Below, piece by piece: positions 21,618 through 28,616 of a DNA stretch of 28,616 nt (its first letter is position 1; each line of letters begins with the position of its first letter). Source of the stretch: an uncultured Lachnospiraceae bacterium (GTDB lineage: Bacteria; Bacillota; Clostridia; Lachnospirales; Lachnospiraceae); NCBI GenBank assembly GCA_910586005.1, contig CAJUHG010000039.1:1-28616 (forward strand), written 5' to 3'. A program made the position numbers and the translations under genes. The notes under the pieces are model-generated. The model searched no databases and was not told where the DNA came from. It saw only the letters and a list, made by a program, of their open reading frames with translations.

Positions 21618-22747
21618 AGAGATGTCCAGCCAGTATTGATGTTGTGGAAGCAGCAAAAATTAGAGTGCGAAATGTATTTCGAAATGGTTTGCCAGTATAT
21701 ATGTCTTTTAGCGGTGGAAAGGATAGTTTATGTTTATCGCAGCTTGTAATGAATTTAATTCAGGCGGGAGAAATCAATCCAGCACAATTAACTGTGCAAT
21801 TCATTGATGAAGAAGCCATCTTCCCATGTATGGATGAAAAAGTGAAAGAGTGGCGAAAGAAATTTATACTTGTTGGAGCAAAGTTTGAATGGTTCTGTCT
21901 TGAGGTGAAGCACTACAACTGTTTTAATGAACTGTCCAACGATGAAACTTTTATCTGTTGGGATAGATATAAGAAAGATGTTTGGGTGAGACAGCCCCCA
22001 TCATTTGCTATTCAAAATCATGTGTTATTGAAATCTCGTATAGATGCATATCAAGATTTTCTCCCAAGGATATGCTCTGATGGAGTAACGATTACTGGAA
22101 TTAGGACAGCAGAATCTGTGCAGAGATTACAGAATGTGGCAACCATGTTAAAAACAGGAAAAAATATAACAACTAAGCACCAAGTATTTCCTTTATATGA
22201 TTGGACTAATAATGATGTGTGGTTGTATCTTCTGAAAGAAAAGGTTGATATACCAGAAATTTATCTATTTCTATGGCAATCTGGTACAAGAAAGGGACAA
22301 TTACGGGTATCACAATTTTTTTCTATTGATACTGCTAAAAGTCTTGTAAAAATGAATGAGTATTATCCTGACCTTATGGAAAGGATAGTTCGGCGGGAGC
22401 CTAATGCATATCTTGCAGCTTTATATTGGGATAGTGAAATGTTTGGAAGAAACACAGCATTAAGAAAGCAGAATGAAAAAGGAAAAGGAGAGAAAGATTA
22501 TAAAGCTGCTCTCTTAGAATTGTTTTCTGATATGGATGGGAATTTTCAAACAAAACGTAAAAGGTATGTGGCTGAAAGGTATCGAAATTTCTTCATAAGT
22601 GTTTCTGCTATAGCAGATAATAAGGATTGCAAATCAATTTATGAAGGACTTATTTCTGGAGATCCAAAACTGCGGTCGTTTCGGGCATTATATCAAAGAA
22701 TATATGGTAAATATGTCACAAAAGCTAAGAAGAAAGAAGGAATATGA
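21608..22747 (+). CDS. IbrA-like PP-loop protein (PAPS-reductase/DUF3440 type)
   Basis: 379 aa from ATG 21608 (GGAGAGAAGAT; the TTG at 21584 is not needed). PP-loop SFSGGKDSLCLSQL (35-40 core SGGKDS), conserved GIRTAES at about 164-170, and PLYDWTNNDVWLYL, all as in IbrA-type proteins. These occur with IbrB in enterobacterial prophages, where they act as co-activators of other phage genes; their chemistry is not known. Here it overlaps ParB protein 1 and abuts the IbrB-like gene. Confidence 0.88.
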   Translation: MAIKRCPASIDVVEAAKIRVRNVFRNGLPVYMSFSGGKDSLCLSQLVMNLIQAGEINPAQLTVQFIDEEAIFPCMDEKVKEWRKKFILVGAKFEWFCLEVKHYNCFNELSNDETFICWDRYKKDVWVRQPPSFAIQNHVLLKSRIDAYQDFLPRICSDGVTITGIRTAESVQRLQNVATMLKTGKNITTKHQVFPLYDWTNNDVWLYLLKEKVDIPEIYLFLWQSGTRKGQLRVSQFFSIDTAKSLVKMNEYYPDLMERIVRREPNAYLAALYWDSEMFGRNTALRKQNEKGKGEKDYKAALLELFSDMDGNFQTKRKRYVAERYRNFFISVSAIADNKDCKSIYEGLISGDPKLRSFRALYQRIYGKYVTKAKKKEGI

Positions 22748-22748
22748 A

Positions 22749-23270
22749 ATGGATAGTAAGATGATAAGTCCTCTTAATACTCTTCAATGGATAGAAAGAG
22801 GCATAATAAAACCAAATGATTATAACCCAAACAAAGTATCAAAACAAAACCTAGAACTACTAAAGCAATCTATTTTAACTAATGGATGGACATTGCCAAT
22901 TGTGGTGAGACCAGATTTCACAATTATAGATGGTTTCCATCGTTGGACTGTTGCAGGAGAAGAACCTCTGAAATCCATGCTTGAAGGAAAGGTTCCAGTT
23001 GTTATTGTTTCACATAAGGATAGAGCTGGAAATATATATGGCACTGTTACACATAACAGAGCAAGAGGTACACATTTGCTAGAACCTATGAAGGCAATCG
23101 TTAAGGAATTAATGAGAGAAGGTAAGTCAGTAGAAGAAATTGGGAAACAGCTTGGTATGCGACCAGAAGAGATATTTAGGCTCTCTGAGTTTTCAAAGGA
23201 AGAGTTTCTTAGAATGATGATTAAGCCAAATCAGGGATTTTCAAAAGCGGAGTTTATAACGAAGATTTAA
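22749..23270 (+). CDS. IbrB-like ParB-domain protein 2
   Basis: 174 aa from ATG 22749, one base after the stop of the preceding gene (AAGGAATATGAA). ParB-fold domain: KPNDYNPN (21-28), ILTNGWTLPIVVRPDFTIIDGF, with the phosphate-binding GFHRW (62-66) intact, THNRARGTH (about 103-111), and a C-terminal HTH-like helix pair (SVEEIGKQLGMRPEEIFRL). IbrB-like proteins have this composition. The partner of the PP-loop protein before it; in contrast with ParB protein 1 the catalytic Arg remains. Confidence 0.87.
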   Translation: MDSKMISPLNTLQWIERGIIKPNDYNPNKVSKQNLELLKQSILTNGWTLPIVVRPDFTIIDGFHRWTVAGEEPLKSMLEGKVPVVIVSHKDRAGNIYGTVTHNRARGTHLLEPMKAIVKELMREGKSVEEIGKQLGMRPEEIFRLSEFSKEEFLRMMIKPNQGFSKAEFITKI

Positions 23271-23303
23271 TAATAAATCAATAAATATTCATGGAAATCA
23301 AAC

Positions 23304-23327
23304 GGGGAGCATATGTTTCCCTTTTTT
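23304..23327 (+). terminator. Intrinsic terminator closing the transporter/PP-loop/ParB cassette
   Basis: GGGGAG (23304-23309), CATATG loop, TTTCCC (23316-23321), followed by six T to 23327. The stem includes two G-U pairs, so moderate strength. It separates the cassette from the terminase. Confidence 0.75.
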
Positions 23328-23367
23328 GTTTCCACGATTGCAAAACGAATAGAAGAGAGGTGGTGAT

Positions 23368-24174
23368 ATGCCAAGGGCACCAAATGAAAAAATGATGGAA
23401 GCTGAAAAGCTGTTTTATGATGGTATGGCAATGGTAGAAATTGCAAAGAAATTAGGAGTTTCTGATGGAACTATCCGAAGTTGGAAAAATAGGCATGGAT
23501 GGGATAATATGTCTCAAAAAAGCAAATGCAACGTTGCAAAAAAAGAGGATAAAAAAAGTGCAACGTTGCGAAAACGGAAAAAAGGTGGTCAACCTGGGAA
23601 TAAAAATGCAAAAGGTGGCTTAGGAAATCCCAATCCTAAACATCCTCCAGATGTAACAAAACATGGAGGATATGTACCAGTATTTATGGATGCTCTAGAT
23701 GAAGAGGAGCAGGAATTGGTATCAACAATTCCAGAAGATACAGAGCAGCAGCTTCTGGAACAGATACAGCTTTTTTCCATTCGAGAACGAAGGATACTGA
23801 AAGCAGTTAACAAGTGTCGAAATCTACAAGGAGAAGTTGCTATAGCAGATGTAAGTCGTTATGAGGATAAAAGGTCATTTAAAAATAAGGAGGAAGAAGC
23901 TGAATATGATAGACGTCAAAAGATAAAGATTGACAAAGGAGACATTCTCCCTGGCAAATCCTATAGCATACAGACACATACCACCAATAAAGATATGGTA
24001 ATAGCAAGATTGGAACAGGAACTTTCCACTGTTCAGAGCAAAAAGACAAAAGCAATTGAGGTTTTATCAAAATATAGAATGGAAAAGGCGAAGATGGAAA
24101 GTGAAAATTCTGGTAATGATGTTGTGGATGCTTGGATTGCAGCAATCTTGGGAGAGGAAGTGAGTAACGATTAA
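23368..24174 (+). CDS. terS: Terminase small subunit
   Basis: 268 aa, RBS GAGGTGGTG. N-terminal HTH for pac/cos recognition (YDGMAMVEIAKKLGVSDGTIRSWK), a basic linker with GGQPGNKNAKGG (typical of PBSX XtmA-like small subunits), and a coiled-coil oligomerisation part. Directly upstream of the large subunit. A repeated KSATLRKRKKGG-type basic region is present around residues 52-75. First gene of the packaging and head block. Confidence 0.93.
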   Translation: MPRAPNEKMMEAEKLFYDGMAMVEIAKKLGVSDGTIRSWKNRHGWDNMSQKSKCNVAKKEDKKSATLRKRKKGGQPGNKNAKGGLGNPNPKHPPDVTKHGGYVPVFMDALDEEEQELVSTIPEDTEQQLLEQIQLFSIRERRILKAVNKCRNLQGEVAIADVSRYEDKRSFKNKEEEAEYDRRQKIKIDKGDILPGKSYSIQTHTTNKDMVIARLEQELSTVQSKKTKAIEVLSKYRMEKAKMESENSGNDVVDAWIAAILGEEVSND

Positions 24175-24187
24175 TAGGAACTCACAA

Positions 24188-25591
24188 ATGTTAAGAAAAC
24201 AATTTTTCCAAGAAAGAATTCCTGTTTACAAGGAAAATCCCGTCATGTTTGCGAAAGAAGTATTATCATTTGAGCCTGACAGATGGCAAAAAGAAGTGTT
24301 GATGGATTTGGCAGAAAATCCAAAGGTTGCCATTAAATCTGGTCAAGGTGTTGGAAAAACAAGTCTAGAAGCTGTTGCTCTTTTATGGTTTCTAACCTGT
24401 TTTCCATATACAAGAATTGTGGCTACAGCACCAACAAAACAACAGCTTCATGATGTGCTATGGTCTGAAGTAGCAAAATGGCAGGATCGTTCCCCTCTCC
24501 TAAAAAATATTTTGAAATGGACAAAAACATATATCTATATGAGCAATTATGAGAAACGCTGGTTCGCTGCTGCAAGAACTGCTACAAAACCAGAGAATAT
24601 GCAAGGCTTCCATGAAGATAACATGCTCTTTATTGTGGATGAGGCTTCTGGTGTCGCAGATCCAATTATGGAAGCAATATTGGGAACATTATCTGGTGAA
24701 AATAATAAATTACTTATGTGTGGAAACCCAACAAAAACCAATGGCACTTTTTATGATGCTTTTTATTCTTCACGCTGGATGTATAAGTGTCATACTGTTT
24801 CATCTGAGGAAAGTCAACGAACGAACAAAGAAAATATAAAAGCACTAATTGAACGATTTGGTTATGACAGTAATGTTGTTAGAGTACGTGTAAGAGGACT
24901 TTTTCCAAAACAAGAAGATGATATATTTATTGCTTTGCAGTTATTAGAAGATTCTGTAAAATGGGAAATTGAACTAACAGAAGAAGAGAAAAAAGTATAT
25001 ATACCAAAGCGGATAGATATTGGCGTGGATATTGCTAGATTTGGAGATGATGATACAGTTATTGCTACAAAAATTGATAAAGTCATGCCAGAGCTAATAT
25101 CACGTCATGGACAAAATACCATGCGTACAGTAGGAGATATTATTCACGTCTATCGTGATTTTATAGAAAAGTATCCTGAGTATGATAATTATATTTATGT
25201 AAAAATAGATGATACAGGTGTTGGTGGTGGAGTGACAGATAGGCTGAATGAATTAAAAGAAGACCCTGCAGAAGGACTTGATAAAATGGTTATCATTCCA
25301 GTTAATTTTGCAAGAAAATCACCAAAGTCCAAGTCTGCTAGATTCTATGATGATATTGTCACATGGATGTGGGCAAATGTTCGGGACTTAATGAAAGCGA
25401 AAGAAGTGAAATTACCAGATGATTCTGTGTTAATTGGAGAATTTTCTACTAGAAAGTATTACTTCCATTCTAATGGAAAAATAAAGTTAGAAAGTAAAGA
25501 AGAATTGAAAAAGAGAGGATTATCTTCTCCAGATAGAGCAGATGCAGTTGCATTGGCATGTATGCCAGTTTATAAGAAAAAAGTTACATAA
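24188..25591 (+). CDS. terL: Terminase large subunit
   Basis: 467 aa. N-terminal ATPase with Walker A SGQGVGKTS (51-59), ATAPTKQQ (motif), Walker B LFIVDEAS (147-154). C-terminal RNase H-like nuclease: IDIGVDIARFGDDDTV, the KIDDTGVGGG segment near 339-348, and DRADAVALA near 450. Length is normal for the PBSX/SPP1 group. The motor packages DNA into proheads and cuts concatemers. Weak RBS (AGGAACTCACAA). Confidence 0.97.
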   Translation: MLRKQFFQERIPVYKENPVMFAKEVLSFEPDRWQKEVLMDLAENPKVAIKSGQGVGKTSLEAVALLWFLTCFPYTRIVATAPTKQQLHDVLWSEVAKWQDRSPLLKNILKWTKTYIYMSNYEKRWFAAARTATKPENMQGFHEDNMLFIVDEASGVADPIMEAILGTLSGENNKLLMCGNPTKTNGTFYDAFYSSRWMYKCHTVSSEESQRTNKENIKALIERFGYDSNVVRVRVRGLFPKQEDDIFIALQLLEDSVKWEIELTEEEKKVYIPKRIDIGVDIARFGDDDTVIATKIDKVMPELISRHGQNTMRTVGDIIHVYRDFIEKYPEYDNYIYVKIDDTGVGGGVTDRLNELKEDPAEGLDKMVIIPVNFARKSPKSKSARFYDDIVTWMWANVRDLMKAKEVKLPDDSVLIGEFSTRKYYFHSNGKIKLESKEELKKRGLSSPDRADAVALACMPVYKKKVT

Positions 25592-25611
25592 AAAGGAGGA
25601 GGTCGAGAAAG

Positions 25612-27252
25612 TTGGAAGAAGAAATAAAAAATCAGGCAGTTCATAATTCGGTTGTTATAAAAGCGATAACAAGAGAATCTGTTTCCATTATGGAAAGTAA
25701 AGTTCTTGATGAAGATGAATTTCATGGATTATATGAAGATGGTGCAATTTTAGAGCCATTATATAATCCAGAATCCCTTACTCGGCTATCAGAAAGTAGC
25801 GATATTTTACAACAGTGTATTGATGCTTATAAAACGAATATTGTAGGATTTGGGGTTGATTTCAAATATGACATTGATGTTGATAAGGAAAATAAGGAAA
25901 TAAAGACAACATTAGATAAAGAATGGGCTAGATATGAAAATTTTTTTAAGTATTGTAATTTGGATGAAAGTTTTACATCTATTATGAAAAAGGTAATTGA
26001 TGATAAAGAACGCATAGGCTGGGGAGCTTTGGAAATAATTGAGGATTTAACTGGTATTCCGGCTGGTTTAGAACATATTCCTGCTCATAAAATCAGGCTT
26101 TGTAAACGTGAAAGAAAAGCAATTCCAGTAAAAACTACAATTCAAGATGAAAATGGAGAAGAAATAGAAATTTCAATTATGAAGAAATTTCGAAAATTTG
26201 TTCAAATTGTGGATAATGAAAAGATATTTTTTAAGGAATTTGGAGATCCAAGAACTTTGAATTGCCGAACAGGAATGTATGAGGAAGAGACTTTGCCAGA
26301 TGATAAAGCTTCCAGTATTATTTTTTTTAATGTCTATTGCCCATACACCCCATATGGGTTACCACGCTATATTGGTCAATTACTTAATATCCAAGGGAAT
26401 CGTAAGGCAGAGGAATTAAATTACACTTATTTTATGGATGGTCGGCATATGCCAATGGCAATTATTGTAGAAAATGGAAAATTAACAGAAGATTCTATAG
26501 ATACAATTTCTGGTACAAAAGGAGATAGAGCAAGGCATAAATATCTTATTTTAGAAGCAGAAGGATTGGAGAATGATGTTCAAATTGGTGATGATGAAGT
26601 AAAAAGCAAAGTATCTATTCGTCTTGAAAAACTAGCAGAAATGTTAGAAAAAGATGGTCTATTTCAGGAATATTGTAAAAATAATAGGGATAAAATACGG
26701 TCTGCTTTCCGCCTCCATCCTATTTACACTGGAGAGTCTCAAGATTACACAAGGGCTACAGCAGATACTGCTAGGCAAGTAACAGAAGAACAGGTATTTC
26801 AACCAGAAAGAGATGAGATTTCTTTTAAATTTAATAATACACTGAAAAGAATTCTGATGATAAAAAATGTTAGTATGAAATTTATTTCGCCAACAATTTC
26901 AGATAAAGCAGAAATTGCAAAAGCAGTATCACCATATGTTATGGCTGGTGCTGCTACACCAAATATGCTGATAGATGCATTGGGAGAGTTACTTGGAAAA
27001 TCTTTTGAGCCATTTGAAGAAGAATGGGCTGATAAGCCTATGCAACTTCTTCTTAAGGAAATGGAAATTCAAAATGCAAAAGAAACGAAGGAAGAATCTG
27101 AAGAGAAGAAAAGCAAAGAAGTGGAAGAAAATATGGAAAACCTTGAAAGTACGCTAAAAACCATTGAAAAGTCAGATAATATAAATAGTATTATTTGTAT
27201 TCTAAAAAGTCTTCAGAGTATGATTGAGGAGGTACTAATAGATGCTGTCTAA
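25612..27252 (+). CDS. Portal protein (PBSX type)
   Basis: 546 aa from TTG 25612 with RBS GGAGGAGG, close to the PBSX/XkdE-type portals: an N-terminal segment with LYEDGAILEPLYNPESLTRL, a core with PRYIGQLLNIQGNRKAEELN, and a charged C-terminal extension (KEESEEKKSKEVEENM). Forms the dodecameric DNA-entry ring on the prohead that contacts the terminase. Overlaps the next gene by 11 bases. The long acidic/basic tail (residues 480-520) is more extended than in many homologues. Confidence 0.92.
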   Translation: MEEEIKNQAVHNSVVIKAITRESVSIMESKVLDEDEFHGLYEDGAILEPLYNPESLTRLSESSDILQQCIDAYKTNIVGFGVDFKYDIDVDKENKEIKTTLDKEWARYENFFKYCNLDESFTSIMKKVIDDKERIGWGALEIIEDLTGIPAGLEHIPAHKIRLCKRERKAIPVKTTIQDENGEEIEISIMKKFRKFVQIVDNEKIFFKEFGDPRTLNCRTGMYEEETLPDDKASSIIFFNVYCPYTPYGLPRYIGQLLNIQGNRKAEELNYTYFMDGRHMPMAIIVENGKLTEDSIDTISGTKGDRARHKYLILEAEGLENDVQIGDDEVKSKVSIRLEKLAEMLEKDGLFQEYCKNNRDKIRSAFRLHPIYTGESQDYTRATADTARQVTEEQVFQPERDEISFKFNNTLKRILMIKNVSMKFISPTISDKAEIAKAVSPYVMAGAATPNMLIDALGELLGKSFEPFEEEWADKPMQLLLKEMEIQNAKETKEESEEKKSKEVEENMENLESTLKTIEKSDNINSIICILKSLQSMIEEVLIDAV

Positions 27253-28282
27253 AGAAAAGAGTTTGGTTTTACAAGAAATCAATAAATCAATTCATAGCAT
27301 TTTGCAGAAGATTGATAAAAACAATGAAGAATTTATTTCTCCATTGAATTTAGATGAAAAGCAGAGAAAAATTCTTTTAAAGGCTATGGAGGATTTTGAG
27401 AAGAAGATACAAGCTCTTTTTATGAAACAGAAAAAAGAGTATTTAATTGCTATTCAAGAGTTTCCTAAGTATATAAGCAAAAATCAGAAGAAGGTAAAAC
27501 ATATTGTAAAAAAGGATAGTATTTTGGAAAATCTTATAGACAATATAGCAGAAATAATAGCTGGTTTTATTTTTGCTAATGAAAAGGCATATATTGATAA
27601 ATTGGCTGCGCTTTATGTGGCTTTTACTAGTTCTTTTTTTGGACAAATTGCAGAAAATTGTGCACGAGCAGTAGAAGATTCTCAACTTGGTCAACATATG
27701 AGCTTGACAAAACGGGCTACAGATTGGCTCGATCAGCATAAAATAAAATTTGCTCAAGAAGTAAATCAAACCACACATGATGCTATTATGACCAGCATAA
27801 AAGAAAGCCTATTGGAAGGCAAGGGGAACAATTCATCTGGTAATAAACTAGTATTAGATGTACCAAATCATTTTAATCAAAATAAGCGAAAAGAGAAAGA
27901 AAAAAAGCTGGAAACTGTGTTAGATGTGGAAAAATATAATGCCATCTATCAGTCTGTAGAAAAACAACAATGTTTTGAGTTTTATCGTGCTCGTCGTATT
28001 GCCAGAACAGAAACAATTAGTGCTATGAATGCAGCTGCTTTAGAAGGTTGGCGACAAAGTAAAGTAATTGGAGGAAAAGAGTGGGTATGTACTTGTGATA
28101 AGGTATCTAGAGAATGGCATAAGAATGCAGATGGTCAGCAAGTTCCTCTTGAGGAACCATTTATTGTCGGTGGTGAAAAGCTCATGCATCCAGGAGATTC
28201 TTCTATGGGAGCTACTGCAAAGAATGTAATTCACTGTCGTTGTACTATGAAAAGTGTTCTGAAATATAATATGCGGAGGTAA
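27242..28282 (+). CDS. Minor head protein, Mu gpF-like (head morphogenesis)
   Basis: 346 aa, RBS GAGGAGG. Helical N-terminal half, C-terminal Mu F-like core (ARRIARTETISAMNAAALEGW, then the HPGDSSMG segment and CRCTMKSV tail). Such proteins follow portals and are thought to help early head assembly and DNA ejection. The protein overlaps the portal stop by 11 bases. Confidence 0.92.
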   Translation: MLSKEKSLVLQEINKSIHSILQKIDKNNEEFISPLNLDEKQRKILLKAMEDFEKKIQALFMKQKKEYLIAIQEFPKYISKNQKKVKHIVKKDSILENLIDNIAEIIAGFIFANEKAYIDKLAALYVAFTSSFFGQIAENCARAVEDSQLGQHMSLTKRATDWLDQHKIKFAQEVNQTTHDAIMTSIKESLLEGKGNNSSGNKLVLDVPNHFNQNKRKEKEKKLETVLDVEKYNAIYQSVEKQQCFEFYRARRIARTETISAMNAAALEGWRQSKVIGGKEWVCTCDKVSREWHKNADGQQVPLEEPFIVGGEKLMHPGDSSMGATAKNVIHCRCTMKSVLKYNMRR

Positions 28283-28286
28283 TTAT

Positions 28287-28616
28287 ATGCAATTTAGAAC
28301 GTTGATAACTATGCCAATAGAGAAAGTTGATGAATTAAATCGTACGGTAATTGGTGTTGTATACAAGGCTTCTAAAGAATTGGGAAAAGATGGAAAGCCT
28401 ATAGATAAATCAACGATTGATACACATGGAAACTGGGCGAATGAAGTAGAAGTGAAAAAAGCGTGTCATAATTTCAATAAAAAATTACAAAACAAAAAAT
28501 TAGCTGGTAAAGTTGGTGTTGATAAGCAACATAACGAAAAGGCGGGTTATGGTATTGTCGTAAGATGCCAGGCAGGGCAGTTTCAGTATCATTATCGTAA
28601 AGGATTTTTCAAGGTT
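28287..28616 (+). CDS. XkdF-like head maturation protease (partial, runs off the window)
   Basis: ATG 28287, RBS GGAGGTAATT, open through the last base (110 codons seen). An XkdF-type putative prohead serine protease: GVVYKASKELGKDG, DTHGNWANEVEVKKACHNF (the HG and K-x-ACHxF motifs of the family). Follows the Mu F-like gene as in PBSX-type phages. The C-terminal half is outside the window. Confidence 0.8.
   Translation, partial: MQFRTLITMPIEKVDELNRTVIGVVYKASKELGKDGKPIDKSTIDTHGNWANEVEVKKACHNFNKKLQNKKLAGKVGVDKQHNEKAGYGIVVRCQAGQFQYHYRKGFFKV

Noticed and set aside
23271..23367. Promoter for the terminase operon
   Set aside because: No consensus boxes seen; late genes may depend on the activator at 17754, so this is left unassigned.

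Overview
The window is the left part of an integrated temperate phage (prophage) in a low-GC Gram-positive host. The A+T-rich composition, AGGAGG-type ribosome binding sites, frequent TTG starts and the gene families (PBSX-type terminase, portal and XkdF, replisome organizer plus DnaC-like loader, small zinc-ribbon proteins) suggest a gut Clostridia, probably Lachnospiraceae, host. That taxonomic call is inference from family resemblance, not a database result.

Layout. Bases 1-185 hold folded, probably host-side DNA with two intrinsic terminators, next to a leftward tyrosine integrase (186-1262), so the left attachment site should lie here. A leftward SAP-domain protein follows. Bases 2320-3780 carry two immunity switches in tandem. 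Each has a leftward XRE repressor, two matching inverted-repeat operators, and a near-consensus rightward promoter whose 17-bp spacer is filled by the second operator, followed by a short rightward gene. Rightward early genes then run from about 3.66 to 18.5 kb: HTH regulators, a probable excisionase-like protein, a membrane-anchored SleB-type hydrolase, a zinc-finger putative recombination protein, a one-chain SbcD-SbcC (Mre11-Rad50) nuclease/ATPase, a replisome organizer with a candidate origin inside it, a DnaC-like loader, an N6-methylase-like protein lacking the NPPY/F motif, a DUF5131 protein, a Dam-like methylase, many small Cys-rich proteins, and a late-activator-like HTH protein (17754-18506) under a probable Shine-Dalgarno (SD)-sequestering hairpin.

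Between two intrinsic terminators (18590-18623 and 23304-23327) sits a 4.6-kb cassette that is not part of ordinary phage biology: a 461-aa sodium:solute symporter, a PAPS-reductase-like PP-loop protein, a ParB-like protein, a second PP-loop protein (IbrA-like) and a second ParB-like protein (IbrB-like). The genes are overlapping or abutting except for one 122-nt gap. This is the best candidate here for an undescribed system, perhaps nucleotide or DNA modification, phage gene control, or interphage competition.

The late region starts at 23368: terminase small and large subunits, PBSX-type portal, Mu F-like minor head protein, and an XkdF-like protease that runs off the right edge. There are no tRNA genes, rRNA genes, insertion sequences or CRISPR arrays that I can see. 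Most intergenic gaps are under 150 bases. The larger ones (14994-15237, 17558-17753, 18507-18704) are described individually.
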